DNA of 64,000 nucleotides. Source: Franconibacter pulveris DSM 19144. GTDB lineage: Bacteria > Pseudomonadota > Gammaproteobacteria > Enterobacterales > Enterobacteriaceae. The notes beneath the pieces were generated by a model. It did not search any database and was not told where the DNA came from. It saw only the letters and a list, made by a program, of their open reading frames with translations. A program made the position numbers and the translations under genes. Below are positions 32,337 through 44,641 of this stretch, one piece after another. The stretch's first letter is position 1; the number at the start of each line of letters is the position of its first letter. Location: assembly GCA_000621185.1 (NCBI GenBank), contig KK211221.1, positions 577,347 to 641,346 of the forward strand, in the 5' to 3' direction.

Positions 32337-33124
32337 TAGTTATTGAGCGGCTGAGCAAAGTGTACGCCGGAGAAGGCCGACCGGCGCTGAACGAGGTCTC
32401 CTTAACCGTGCCGGACGGCGCGATTTACGGCATCCTGGGCCGCAGCGGCGCCGGAAAAAGCACGCTTATCCGCTGTCTCAATCTGCTGGAGCGGCCCACG
32501 TCGGGCCGCATCCTGATGAACGGGCGGGATATCACGCAGCTCACGTCGCGCGAGCTGCGTCAGCATCGTCAGCGCACCGGCATGATCTTCCAGCATTTTA
32601 ATTTACTGCATGCCCGTACGGTGGCAGACAACGTGGCGGTGCCGCTGGAGATAGCAGGCCAGCCGCGCGCGCAGCGGGAAGCCCGGGTGGCGGAGCTGCT
32701 TGCGCTGGTCGGGCTTCACGACAAAGCCCACGCCTTTCCCTCACAGCTCTCCGGCGGGCAGAAGCAGCGGGTCGGCATCGCCCGGGCGCTGGCCGCCCGT
32801 CCCGACGTTCTGCTGTGCGACGAAGCCACCAGCGCGCTCGACCCGGAGACCACCGCTTCGGTGCTGGCGCTGCTCGCCGATATCAATCGCCAGCTTGGGC
32901 TGACTATCGTGCTGATAACCCACGAACTGGAAGTGGTAAAAGCGATTTGCGACCACGCCGCGCTGCTGGAACAGGGGCAACTGATTGAAAGCGGGAGCCT
33001 GAGCGAACTGCTGCAGGCGCCCTGGTCGAGGCTGCGCCAGACGCTGGTGCGCGACAGCGTCGCCCAGCAGGCCTTTTTGCGCCGGCATGGCGTTGACGGG
33101 AGGACATTATGGGAAGTCGCATGA
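32333..33124 (+). CDS. MetN-like ABC transporter ATPase lacking the NIL domain
   Basis: A 263-residue importer ATPase. Walker A is GRSGAGKST (residues 36-44), the signature is LSGGQKQR, Walker B is [13 protein letters not shown], and the switch His is in LITHE. MetN proteins usually have about 340 residues, with a C-terminal NIL/ACT domain that binds methionine and shuts the transporter down. Here the protein stops about 35 residues after the nucleotide-binding core, so this regulatory domain is missing. It overlaps both neighbours, suggesting tight coupling. Confidence 0.9.
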   Translation: MIVIERLSKVYAGEGRPALNEVSLTVPDGAIYGILGRSGAGKSTLIRCLNLLERPTSGRILMNGRDITQLTSRELRQHRQRTGMIFQHFNLLHARTVADNVAVPLEIAGQPRAQREARVAELLALVGLHDKAHAFPSQLSGGQKQRVGIARALAARPDVLLCDEATSALDPETTASVLALLADINRQLGLTIVLITHELEVVKAICDHAALLEQGQLIESGSLSELLQAPWSRLRQTLVRDSVAQQAFLRRHGVDGRTLWEVA

Positions 33125-33780
33125 GCTGGGAGGAGGTCTGGCCGATACTGCTTAACGGCACGCTGGAAACGCTCTACATGGTGGGACTGGCGGCGCTGTT
33201 TACGGTGCTGGTCGGCTTGCCGGTTGGGGTGCTGCTGTTTATCTCGCGCCGCGACGGCGTCTTGCCGCTGCCCCACCTGAATGCGGTGCTGGGCGCGGCG
33301 ATAAATACAGGCCGTTCGCTGCCGTTCATCGTGCTGCTGGTGGCGCTTATTCCCTTTACCCGCCTGCTTATCGGCACCACGCTTGGCAGCACCGCTGCGG
33401 TCGTGCCCATTACCCTCGGCGCGTTTCCCTTTTTCGCCCGGGTGGTGGAGAACGCGCTCGACGAAGTGGATAAAGGACGCATAGAGGCTGTGCTGTCGAT
33501 GGGCGGCACTATCTGGCACGTCATCGCCAAAGCGCTGCTCCCCGAGGCGTTGCCCGCTATTCTGGCCGGCATCACGCTGACCGTGGTGATGCTGATTGGC
33601 TTCTCTTCGATGGCGGGCGTCATCGGCGGCGGCGGGCTTGGCGACCTCGCCATCCGCTACGGCTATCAGCGCTTTAACGACCAGATTATGGCGGGCACGG
33701 TGATTATCCTTATCGCCCTGGTCCAACTGGTGCAATCCTCCGGCGACCGGTTGGTGCGCCGCCTGGCCCATCGCCGCTAA
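33109..33780 (+). CDS. MetI-like ABC transporter permease
   Basis: A 223-residue inner-membrane permease of the MetI family with about five membrane helices. The permease EAA-type loop is seen as [26 protein letters not shown]. The motif [18 protein letters not shown] resembles MetI. The ATG at 33109 has a GGGAGG site 5-6 bases upstream; a second ATG at 33121 (ATGA overlap with the ATPase stop) is possible. It completes the MetQ-N-I-type importer. The operon ends against convergent PTS gene with only 18 bp between, without a clear terminator. Confidence 0.88.
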   Translation: MGSRMSWEEVWPILLNGTLETLYMVGLAALFTVLVGLPVGVLLFISRRDGVLPLPHLNAVLGAAINTGRSLPFIVLLVALIPFTRLLIGTTLGSTAAVVPITLGAFPFFARVVENALDEVDKGRIEAVLSMGGTIWHVIAKALLPEALPAILAGITLTVVMLIGFSSMAGVIGGGGLGDLAIRYGYQRFNDQIMAGTVIILIALVQLVQSSGDRLVRRLAHRR

Positions 33781-33798
33781 TGCTCGCGCCGGGAAAGC

Positions 33799-35166
33799 TT
33801 ATACCTCGTCGCGCTTAAGCAGCAGCGTGGTCAGCATGAACGACAACACCAGCGACAGCGCGACGCCCAGCAGGGCGAAAATAAAGTACGGGCCGAGGTA
33901 GGCTGGCAGACTAAAAATACTCGACAAAATGTAGCCATAAAGCCGCACGCCGAAAAAAGCGATGAAGGCGGACGCGAGCGAGCTTGCCGCCGTTGCGGCG
34001 ATAAACGCTTTTTTATAGCGCGTCAGCACGCCAAACAGCGCCGGTTCAGTAATGCCGAGCAGCGCCGAGACCGCCGCGGAAAACGCCACGCTTTTATCGT
34101 TGCGCCCACGGCTTAAGCGCCAGATAGCGAAGGTAGAACCAGCAATGGCCATATTGGCCATAAACATCATCGGCATCAGCATGTCGTAGCCGCGGTCGCT
34201 GAAGTTTTGCAGCGCGATGGGCGTCATAGCGTGGTGCATGCCGGTGAGGATCGCTACCGGGCGGATCGCCCCGACAACCAGCCCGGCGAAGCTTGCAGAG
34301 ACGCCAAACAACCCTTCGATAAACCACGCCAGCGCTTTGCCAAGCCAGATGCCGAGCGGACCTATCGCCACCAGCGCCGCCAGCGCGGCAAGAAACAGCG
34401 TCAGCGTTGGGGTAAAGACCGTTTTCAGCGTATCTGGCATAACGCTGTCTACCCAGCGGTGGATATAGCTCAACGCCAGCACGGAGAAAATGACGGGGAT
34501 GACGCTTGCCGAATAGTTGAATACGGAAACCGGAATGGCGTTCAGAAACCAGAATGCGTTCACCGCGTCCGGCGCATGGCTGGCGAGCGCTTTCGCCGCC
34601 TCGATAAGCGAGGGGTACATCAGGCAGGCCGCCACTGCCGCCGCCAGGTACTCATTCGTTTTAAAGATTTTCGCGGCGGAAACGGCAAGGAAAAAGGGCA
34701 AAAAATAGAAGACGCCGCTCGCGATAAGATCGATAACGATCACCGTATCGCTCTTTGCCGGAACGGCGCCCAACGCAACCAGCCCGGCCAGCAACCCTTT
34801 TATCATCCCCGCGCCGGCGATAGCGGGAACAATCGGGCCGAAAACGCCGGAAACCGTATCCATAAACAGCGAAACCAGGCTTTTACGTCCCTTTTCGCTT
34901 GCCGCAGGCGCTTGCTCACGACCACCCAGCGCCACCAGCAATTGCTCATACCAGCTGTTCACTTTCGGCCCGATGATCACCTGGAACTGGTCGCTTTGCA
35001 GCTGCGCCCCCAGCACGCCGGGCACTTTTTTTATTTCCGCCTGCTCCACCTTATTTTCGTCGATTAAGTCAAACCTTAAACGCGTCATGCAGTGCCAGAC
35101 TTTATTAATATTTTCCGCCCCGCCCACGAGACGAATAATATTATTTACGGCCTCATGCGTCCCCAT
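33799..35166 (-). CDS. PTS EIIBC, glucose/beta-glucoside family
   Basis: A 455-residue phosphotransferase permease. The EIIB domain comes first with the phosphorylated Cys26 in WHCMTRLRF. The EIIC membrane domain of about ten helices follows, including GAIRPVAILTGMHHAM and GITEPALFGV, typical of the BglF/TreB/ScrA group. There is no EIIA domain, so phosphate would come from another protein such as Crr. No phospho-glycosidase lies nearby, and the substrate is not clear. It is divergent from the dehydratase-like gene, with direct repeats in the 288-bp spacer. Confidence 0.88.
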   Translation of the reverse strand: MGTHEAVNNIIRLVGGAENINKVWHCMTRLRFDLIDENKVEQAEIKKVPGVLGAQLQSDQFQVIIGPKVNSWYEQLLVALGGREQAPAASEKGRKSLVSLFMDTVSGVFGPIVPAIAGAGMIKGLLAGLVALGAVPAKSDTVIVIDLIASGVFYFLPFFLAVSAAKIFKTNEYLAAAVAACLMYPSLIEAAKALASHAPDAVNAFWFLNAIPVSVFNYSASVIPVIFSVLALSYIHRWVDSVMPDTLKTVFTPTLTLFLAALAALVAIGPLGIWLGKALAWFIEGLFGVSASFAGLVVGAIRPVAILTGMHHAMTPIALQNFSDRGYDMLMPMMFMANMAIAGSTFAIWRLSRGRNDKSVAFSAAVSALLGITEPALFGVLTRYKKAFIAATAASSLASAFIAFFGVRLYGYILSSIFSLPAYLGPYFIFALLGVALSLVLSFMLTTLLLKRDEV

Positions 35167-35235
35167 TTCATCTCCGCTATCACATTATTATTCTGGCGTT
35201 ATTGAGCTTCCAGAGTAGGGAAAGACAAGCCATAA

Positions 35236-35356
35236 AACAAACCAATAAAATCAGACAATAGTCACAATTTGCGATAGCCAAGGCACAACAAGGGCCGTCC
35301 GTTGTGAATTGGTACGGTATTTTTATAAATAATGCGAAAATAACAAACCAATAAAA
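35236..35356. promoter_or_regulatory. Pair of 15-bp direct repeats in divergent promoter region
   Basis: The sequence AACAAACCAATAAAA occurs at 35236-35250 and 35342-35356, 106 bp apart start to start. The copies sit near the two ends of the spacer between the divergent PTS and dehydratase-like genes. They are good candidates for sites of the GntR regulator encoded next door. Assignment to that protein is inferred. Confidence 0.55.
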
Positions 35357-35454
35357 ATAGTCTGGAAAAAGCGGTTTACGCGCCCCTTATTTTGCGGCAA
35401 TAGTAAATAAACGCGTAAAAAATAGTTCTGACCCGTCGCCTGGGAGAAATTACA

Positions 35455-36654
35455 GTGTTGCCAACTCGTATCGAAAATGTCGAATGCTTTATTACCCGCC
35501 CTGACCGCCATAATCTGGTAGTCGTGCGGGTGCGCACAAACAAAGGCGTGACCGGCCACGGTTGCGCCACCTTCCAGCAGCGCCCGCTGGCGGTCAAGAC
35601 CATGGTCGATGAGTACCTCAGACCGCTGCTGGTGGGACGCGACGCCAACGATATCGAAGATTTATGGCAGCTAATGATGGTCAACGCTTACTGGCGCAAC
35701 GGTCCGGTCATCAACAACGCCATCGCTGGTGTGGATATGGCGCTGTGGGACATCAAGGCGCAGCTCGCTGGCATGCCGCTTTATCAGCTCTTCGGCGGCA
35801 AATCAAAAGACGCTATCGCCGCTTACACGCACGCCAGCGGCGATACGCCTGAAGCGCTGTGTGAAGCAATAGACGCTCTGCTTGCACAGGGCTACCGGCA
35901 TATTCGCTGCCAGACCGGCTTTTACGGCGGCGTAGCGCAGGCGATGCACCTCACCCGCGCCCCGTCTCCCGGCGCTTATTACGATCAGGATGAGTACATC
36001 GCCAGTACGGTCGGCATGTTTAAAATGCTGCGGGAGAAATATGGTCAGCGCTTCCATATTCTGCACGATGTGCACGAGCGGCTTTTCCCCCAGCAGGCGG
36101 TGCAGCTCGCCAAAGCGCTGGAGCCTTACCAGCCGTGGTTTCTTGAAGATATCCTGCCTCCCGCGCAGAGCGCCTGGCTTGAGCAGGTGCGCATGCACAG
36201 CAGTGTGCCGCTGGCGATGGGCGAATTATTCAATAACCCGGCGGAATGGCACGACTTGATAGTTAACCGACGCATCGATTTTATTCGCTGCCACGTTTCG
36301 CAGATTGGCGGCATTACGCCTGCGCTCAAGCTCGCCGTTTTCTGCCAGGCGTTCGGCGTGCGCGTGGCGTGGCATGGTCCGGGCGACATGACGCCCATCG
36401 GCGTGGCGGTGAACACGCACCTGAATATCCACCTGCATAACGCCGCTATTCAGGAGTACATTGCGCATAATGACGAGACCGGCTCGCTCTTTCCTGGCGC
36501 CATAACGCCTGAAAACGGCTATCTGTATGCGCCGCAGCAGCCAGGCATTGGCGTGGGATTTGATGAAGAGAAGGCGAACTGCTGGCCGGTGGTTTATCGG
36601 CCCCATGAGTGGACGCAAAGCCGCCTGCCCAACGGCGCTATCCACACACCCTGA
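35455..36654 (+). CDS. Mannonate-dehydratase-like enolase-superfamily enzyme (ManD/RspA family)
   Basis: A 399-residue cytoplasmic sugar-acid dehydratase candidate. The metal ligands of the enolase superfamily appear as Asp205 (HDVHE), Glu231 (LEDIL) and Glu257 (GELF). His207 and His307 (WHGPGD) are placed like ManD catalytic residues. The C-terminal tail rich in Pro/Trp fits ManD. Members range from efficient D-mannonate dehydratases to RspA-like proteins with low activity, so the substrate is open. It starts with GTG after a GGGAG site and is divergent from EIIBC. The convergent GntR gene ends 2 bp away. Confidence 0.85.
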   Translation: MLPTRIENVECFITRPDRHNLVVVRVRTNKGVTGHGCATFQQRPLAVKTMVDEYLRPLLVGRDANDIEDLWQLMMVNAYWRNGPVINNAIAGVDMALWDIKAQLAGMPLYQLFGGKSKDAIAAYTHASGDTPEALCEAIDALLAQGYRHIRCQTGFYGGVAQAMHLTRAPSPGAYYDQDEYIASTVGMFKMLREKYGQRFHILHDVHERLFPQQAVQLAKALEPYQPWFLEDILPPAQSAWLEQVRMHSSVPLAMGELFNNPAEWHDLIVNRRIDFIRCHVSQIGGITPALKLAVFCQAFGVRVAWHGPGDMTPIGVAVNTHLNIHLHNAAIQEYIAHNDETGSLFPGAITPENGYLYAPQQPGIGVGFDEEKANCWPVVYRPHEWTQSRLPNGAIHTP

Positions 36655-36656
36655 CA

Positions 36657-37373
36657 TCAGGCTTCGCCCTGGCGGAAAGCGAGATTGTCGCGGTTGAAGG
36701 GAATCACATAAGTGCAGCTGTAATTAATATCGATGATCTCGCTTATCTCATACACCCTGCCTCCTTCCAGAATGCCGCGATTGCTGATGCGCATGGCCGG
36801 CATTCCCTTCCTGCAGCCCAGCAGCGCCGCCTGCTCGCGGCTTACGCTCACCGCCTGGTAGGCCGTGAACAGGTGTGAAATGCGGTAGCCTTTGCTCAGC
36901 ACATACTGCTGAAGCGAGCGCTCAATAACCTGCTGCGTGAGATCGGGGAAATCTTTTACCGGCAGTCGGGATACTTCAATCTGCACCGCGACGTCGTCTA
37001 CAAAACGCAAGCGACAGAATTGCCAGATATATTCCCCTTCGGCAAGCCCAAATGCCTGCTGCGCCTCGCCGTCCGGCAGTTTCTTGTGCAGGCTTATCAT
37101 GCGATAGCGGATTTGGTCGAAGCGTTTTTCGGTGATGGAGTTGTAAACCAACGGATTACTGCGCGCGTGCTCGTTGATCCAGATGCCGGAACCCTGCACC
37201 ACGCGCACCACGCCAATGCTGACCAGCTTTTCCAGCGCCTGACGGATAGTAAAGCGCGAAACGCCATAATCAACGGCAAGCTGGCGTTCGGGCGGCAGCT
37301 TGCGCGGCCCGTTCTCGTCGCGCTGATAAATCTTGCTCAGAAGATCCTGCGTCACGAACTCTTTTTTCTTCAC
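36657..37373 (-). CDS. GntR-family regulator with UTRA sensor domain
   Basis: A 238-residue regulator of the HutC subgroup. The winged HTH covers about residues 8-70 (LPPERQLAVDYGVSRFTIRQALEKL), and the UTRA ligand domain follows (about 85-230). It starts with GTG behind a GGGAGAGGG site. Such regulators often sense sugar phosphates of the pathway they control. Its position beside the dehydratase-like and PTS genes suggests it controls them, perhaps through the 15-bp direct repeats. Confidence 0.87.
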   Translation of the reverse strand: MKKKEFVTQDLLSKIYQRDENGPRKLPPERQLAVDYGVSRFTIRQALEKLVSIGVVRVVQGSGIWINEHARSNPLVYNSITEKRFDQIRYRMISLHKKLPDGEAQQAFGLAEGEYIWQFCRLRFVDDVAVQIEVSRLPVKDFPDLTQQVIERSLQQYVLSKGYRISHLFTAYQAVSVSREQAALLGCRKGMPAMRISNRGILEGGRVYEISEIIDINYSCTYVIPFNRDNLAFRQGEA

Positions 37374-37489
37374 TCGCCCTCTCCCGCAGCGAAATCATGC
37401 TTCGCCGCTGTGCAAAAATTTCCCCGGATCGCTATGCTAACGTGAGCCTGATGTTTTGTATAAACATCAACAGGAAAGTTGGGGATGAC

Positions 37490-39055
37490 GTGAAGACAAA
37501 ACATCGAGTAAGTCTGATTACCGGCATGCTGACGCTGGCCCTGCTGCTGCCAGTGCTGTTCAGCATCTGGTTTGCCCATCATCAGGCGGAAAAACGCTTT
37601 CGCAGCGAACTGAACAGTTATACCGACCGCACGATACGTCGCACCGGCCAGGTGGAAGAGCAGGCAAAACTCGCGCTGTGGGAGATCAACCGTTTTCAGG
37701 GCGAAACCTGCAGCCCTGCACACCTTCAGGCGATGCGTCGGCTCACCTTCAGCTTTCGTCACGTTCAGGAAGTGATGTATATGCGCAACCGCACATTGCT
37801 CTGCTCCTCGCTTGAAAGCCGCGGCGAGCAAATGCGCTGGCCGCGCCCCGATCGCATCAACGCGGAAGGCTACGCCGTCTGGTTTACGCAAAGCAACGAT
37901 CTCAATTTTTATCACTATATGGTGGCGCTCGGTATCGGATCGCATGTTGTCGTGATGGATCCGATGTCGTTTATCGATGTTATCCCCTTCGGCAGTTGGC
38001 CTATTGAGGTGGCGCTGATTGGCCTGAACCAGAACCGGGTCATCGCAAGCAGCGTGCGCTTTGATGAGAGCGTCTGGCAGCGCGCCCAGCAGGGAAAGCT
38101 CAGCAGGCTTGAATATCAGGGCAATGTTTATCTCATCCGTCGCCAGCCCGAATCCGGCTTTGCGCTGGTGGTCTGGGCCTCGCGCCTGCCGCTGGAAAAA
38201 GAGAGCCGCGACCAGATGATGGTCTGGCTGCCGCTCGGCGTGGCGATAAGCGCCTTCGCCGTGGTGCTCATGCTGCGCCTGCTGCGACGGATCCAGTCGC
38301 CGCGCTACCGGCTGCTGGATGCGATTAACGCCTCCGAATTGCGGGTCTATTATCAGCCTGTCGTCAACCTTTCCAACGGTCGGGTGGTGGGTGCCGAAGC
38401 GCTGGTGCGCTGGCCGCAGCCGGACGGCTCCATGCTAACGCCCGATATTTTTATTCCGCTTGCCGAACAAACCGGGCTTATCTCGCGCATTACGCGTCAG
38501 GTGGTGCAGAGCGTGTTTCGCGATCTGGGCGACTACCTGCACGTTCATCCCGACATGCATATTTCCATTAATCTTGCGCCGGAAGATTTATTTTCAGATG
38601 ACCTGCTCGATTTGCTCACGCCGCTGCTGGCGCGCTGGCAGGTGGAGCCGCAGCAGATAGCGCTGGAGATAACCGAGCGCGGCTTCGCCGACCCGAAAGT
38701 CACCTCGCCAGTTATCGAGCGGCTGCGCGAAGCGGGGCATAAAGTTTATATCGACGATTTCGGCACCGGCTACTCCAGCCTGAGCTACCTTCAGGATTTA
38801 CCCGTCGATATTCTGAAAATCGACAAATCCTTTGTCGACGCGCTGGAATACAAGCAAGTCACGCCGCACATCATCGAAATGGCGAAAAGCCTGCGGCTCG
38901 AAATGGTGGCCGAAGGGGTGGAAACAGAAAGCCAGGCGGACTGGCTGCGCCTGCACGGCGTGCAGTACGGGCAGGGCTGGCTCTACAGCAAAGCCCTGCC
39001 GCCAGGCGAATATATCGCCTGGTTTAATCAGCAAAACGCCACGCTACTTACGTAA
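37490..39055 (+). CDS. pdeB: Cyclic-di-GMP phosphodiesterase PdeB (CSS-EAL)
   Basis: A 521-residue inner-membrane phosphodiesterase that lowers c-di-GMP. Two membrane helices (about 7-28 and 245-262) flank a periplasmic CSS domain with LLCSSL. The CSS cysteines are redox-sensitive in this family. The cytoplasmic EAL domain keeps the catalytic set: GAEALVRW, the Asn in NLAPEDL, the Glu in LEITER, IDDFGTGYSS, KIDKSF and AEGVET. It matches E. coli YlaB/PdeB. The GTG start at 37490 gives the conserved KTKHRVSLITG N-terminus. Its last 12 bases overlap the convergent XRE gene. Confidence 0.92.
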   Translation: MKTKHRVSLITGMLTLALLLPVLFSIWFAHHQAEKRFRSELNSYTDRTIRRTGQVEEQAKLALWEINRFQGETCSPAHLQAMRRLTFSFRHVQEVMYMRNRTLLCSSLESRGEQMRWPRPDRINAEGYAVWFTQSNDLNFYHYMVALGIGSHVVVMDPMSFIDVIPFGSWPIEVALIGLNQNRVIASSVRFDESVWQRAQQGKLSRLEYQGNVYLIRRQPESGFALVVWASRLPLEKESRDQMMVWLPLGVAISAFAVVLMLRLLRRIQSPRYRLLDAINASELRVYYQPVVNLSNGRVVGAEALVRWPQPDGSMLTPDIFIPLAEQTGLISRITRQVVQSVFRDLGDYLHVHPDMHISINLAPEDLFSDDLLDLLTPLLARWQVEPQQIALEITERGFADPKVTSPVIERLREAGHKVYIDDFGTGYSSLSYLQDLPVDILKIDKSFVDALEYKQVTPHIIEMAKSLRLEMVAEGVETESQADWLRLHGVQYGQGWLYSKALPPGEYIAWFNQQNATLLT

Positions 39056-39514
39056 CAGTTGCTGTAGCCGCTGCTGCTGGCGGCGCGCCAGCCAGTCCCC
39101 CAGCACAAAAAGCTTTATCCCGCTCACGGCGATAAGCCCGCCCCAGATAAGCGTCGGCCACATAAACCAATAATGGCCGGGCGACGTAAACAGGTTAATG
39201 AGCGTAAGCCCGCTACAGACCACAAACCAGGTAATAAGCTGCCGCCAGAAGGCGGATTCGCGGGCAAGGCGCGCCCGGGCCGCGTTAACGCGCTTATCCA
39301 GCGCGTCATCCTGACCGGGCGGCGTGGCCTCCTGGGTCAGCTCAGCGACGTTCACGCCAAAGGCGGCGGCAATGGCGCCCAGGGTATCCAGGCTCGCCTG
39401 GCCGCCGTTTTCGATGCGCTGAATGGTGCGCACGTTTAATGAAGCGAGCTCTGCCAGTTGCTCTTGCGACCAGGCCCTGGCGAGACGCCGTTCGCGAACG
39501 CTATTCTTATTCAT
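39044..39514 (-). CDS. XRE-family regulator with C-terminal 2TM domain
   Basis: A 156-residue protein. The Cro/CI-type HTH covers residues 7-60 (WSQEQLAELASLNVRTIQRIENGGQ), and the C-terminus is a 2TM domain with two membrane helices (about 92-110 and 118-138, with WFMWPTLIWGG). It is probably a membrane-anchored transcription factor. The start at 39514 is chosen because MNKNSVRERRLARA leads straight into the HTH; the open frame 21 codons upstream crosses promoter DNA. Four phased CGACA repeats lie 58-95 bp upstream. Confidence 0.82.
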   Translation of the reverse strand: MNKNSVRERRLARAWSQEQLAELASLNVRTIQRIENGGQASLDTLGAIAAAFGVNVAELTQEATPPGQDDALDKRVNAARARLARESAFWRQLITWFVVCSGLTLINLFTSPGHYWFMWPTLIWGGLIAVSGIKLFVLGDWLARRQQQRLQQLLRK

Positions 39515-39859
39515 AAACCCCTCCGGATAACGAGACCTGGCAAGCGTAAAACGAGGCGTTCGCCAGCGCCACGACACGCGCCCGACATCCGCACGACACC
39601 TTCCCGACAGGCGCGCGGCGGCGGTTTTTCTTCTACGCTGGAAGTATAAGCAACGCGAGGGGTGTCATGCCTGCTTCGAGTGGCGTTTTTACGATGAAGC
39701 GATGGCGGAAAACGCTAACGTTTTTACCGTTGAGGTAGTCTACGCGCGGGCGCGGCAGAGCCGCAATGGCCCCGCACGCTGCCTTACGCCGGGGCCGGTC
39801 AGTTTCGCACCGCAGGCCTGGTGCCTGACTGCAAAAAGGTTTACTAAAATTTCGTCGCG
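39515..39859. other. 345-bp gap with phased repeats
   Basis: No solid gene is present. The left part holds the promoter of the XRE gene with the CGACA array (39572-39609). A possible very short plus-strand ORF of 23 codons starts at 39667 behind GAGGGG, with a TATAAG-like -10 upstream, but coding is not supported by anything else. Confidence 0.5.
39572..39609. promoter_or_regulatory. Four CGACA repeats with exact 11-bp period
   Basis: CGACA occurs at 39572, 39583, 39594 and 39605, each separated by 6 bp, giving one copy per helical turn. The array is also two copies of ACGACAC-N4-CCGACA spaced 22 bp. It lies 58-95 bp upstream of the XRE-2TM start. Such phasing is typical of tandem regulator binding on one DNA face. 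Confidence 0.6.
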
Positions 39860-40213
39860 CTAGTTATCCAGAATCGGCATAAAGCCGCCGTAAATCATCC
39901 GTTTGCCGTCAAAAGGCATCTCATCGCCAAGCGCCTTCATGCGCGGGTCCGCCATCATTTTTTCATTGGCGGCGTCGCGCACCTCTTTGGAGGGATATTC
40001 AATCCAACTGAATACCACCTCCTCGTTATCCTGCGCCTGCACCGCGCGACGAAAGTCGGTCAGCCTGCCGTCGGGCACATCCTCGGCCCAGCATTCCACG
40101 ACACGCAGCGCGCCAAACTCCTTAAACAGCGGCGCGGCTTTTTCAGCCAGCGCCTGATAGGCCGCTTTATTTTCCGCAGGCACCGCCACGACAAAACCAT
40201 CAACATAGTTCAT
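39860..40213 (-). CDS. ybaA: DUF1428 protein YbaA
   Basis: A 117-residue cytoplasmic protein almost identical in pattern to E. coli YbaA, a dimeric ferredoxin-like-fold DUF1428 protein with no known function. It runs from MNYVDGFVVAVPAENK to RMIYGGFMPILDN. In E. coli it lies between ybaZ and ylaB. Here it still neighbours pdeB (ylaB), but accessory block 2 separates it from atl (ybaZ). Confidence 0.92.
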   Translation of the reverse strand: MNYVDGFVVAVPAENKAAYQALAEKAAPLFKEFGALRVVECWAEDVPDGRLTDFRRAVQAQDNEEVVFSWIEYPSKEVRDAANEKMMADPRMKALGDEMPFDGKRMIYGGFMPILDN

Positions 40214-40294
40214 TTCATACCTCCGTAACGAAGGAACGGGCGGCGAAGCGCCCGCGTTGATCGTGCGAGGATAAGTGTAGCGGCGCGCCCGGTT

Positions 40295-43416
<3,122 letters not shown>

Positions 43417-43489
43417 AAGTCACGATGCACCAGGATTGCGCTCAGGTAAAGCAGGAGATCGTTATCCGTCGAGGAGGATCACAGAAGCA

Positions 43490-44566
43490 TCAGGCGTTTT
43501 TCAGCAGCGCCACTTCTGCGGCCAGTTGGCGAAGCGCCTGGGCAAGGCGCTGCGCATCCGGCGCATCCTGGCGCGGTGCGGTAGTCCGGCGCTCAACCAG
43601 AGAGACCGGCAGCACGCGCTGGCCGGCTCCCGGCGGTTGCGTAAGCCCCGCTACCAGTCCATCCACCGCCTGTTCGCCCAGTTCGCGGAAATCCTGCCGA
43701 ATGGTGGTGAGCGGCGGCGAGTACCAGGCGCTGTCGGCGGTGTCGTCATAACCGATAACCGAGAGCGCCTCCGGCACGTTGATGCCGCGCTCGGCGCAGG
43801 CGCGAAGCACGCCCAGCGCCATTTGATCGTTGGCGACGATAATGGCCTCCGGCCGGGAGGCGAGCAAGGCGTGGCACTGCTGGTAGCCGGAAGCGGCGCT
43901 CCAGTCGCCCTGCGCCACCGCGCAGGGTTCCAGATCCGCCTGAGAGAGCGCCGCAAGCCAGCCATCGTGGCGCAGGCGCGCCGACACCGCGTTTTGCGGA
44001 CCGGCGAGGAGCGCGATACGCCTGCGCCCAAGCGCCAGCATATGTTCCACCGCCAGCCGCGCGCCGGCAAAAGCATCGAAAACCAGGCTGCTGACCCGCG
44101 CCTGCGGCCCAACATCAAGAAACAGCGTCGGCAGCGGATGGCAGCGCTGCGCCAGCCGCTCCGCCGCCTCCTCTTCCAGCGGCACGTTGATGAGCACGCC
44201 ATCCACCCGCTGCGCCAGCAGATTGTCCACCGCCGCGTGGCAGGCTTCGGGAAGGTTTTCATCAAGCATAGAGATGACCACGCTGAAGCCGCGCTGGCTG
44301 GCGCGGATTTTCATGGCGGCGGCGATTTGCGAAGGGGCGTGCAGCGCGAGCGTCGTGGTTACCAGCCCGAGCGTCATGGTGGGCTTGCCAGCGAGCTGCT
44401 GCGCCACGCGGTTAGGCACGTAGTGCAGCTGCGCCATCGCCTGTTCGACTTTCTCGCGGGTACGCGTTGATACGTGCTCCGCCTGGTTTATCACCCGCGA
44501 CACGGTCTGGTAGGAGACGCCCGCATGGCGGGCAACGTCGTAGAGCGTAATGGCTTTTGGCTTCAT
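43490..44566 (-). CDS. lacI: Lactose operon repressor LacI
   Basis: A 358-residue LacI/GalR repressor. The HTH is TLYDVARHAGVSYQTVSRVIN (residues 8-28), with the recognition helix residues Tyr-Gln as in E. coli LacI. A hinge helix (NRVAQQLAGK) and a periplasmic-binding-protein-like core follow. The C-terminal leucine-rich tail (LAQALRQLAAEVALL) would form the tetramerisation helix. It lies 108 bp upstream of lacZ on the same strand, and the operator in the spacer matches E. coli O1 on one side. Confidence 0.92.
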   Translation of the reverse strand: MKPKAITLYDVARHAGVSYQTVSRVINQAEHVSTRTREKVEQAMAQLHYVPNRVAQQLAGKPTMTLGLVTTTLALHAPSQIAAAMKIRASQRGFSVVISMLDENLPEACHAAVDNLLAQRVDGVLINVPLEEEAAERLAQRCHPLPTLFLDVGPQARVSSLVFDAFAGARLAVEHMLALGRRRIALLAGPQNAVSARLRHDGWLAALSQADLEPCAVAQGDWSAASGYQQCHALLASRPEAIIVANDQMALGVLRACAERGINVPEALSVIGYDDTADSAWYSPPLTTIRQDFRELGEQAVDGLVAGLTQPPGAGQRVLPVSLVERRTTAPRQDAPDAQRLAQALRQLAAEVALLKNA

Positions 44567-44641
44567 GGCGGCTGGCTTAGAGGAAAAAAGATATTCTACA
44601 CCAGCCGCCGCTTTTCTGTTGCGATGCGCTTCGCAGCCCGT

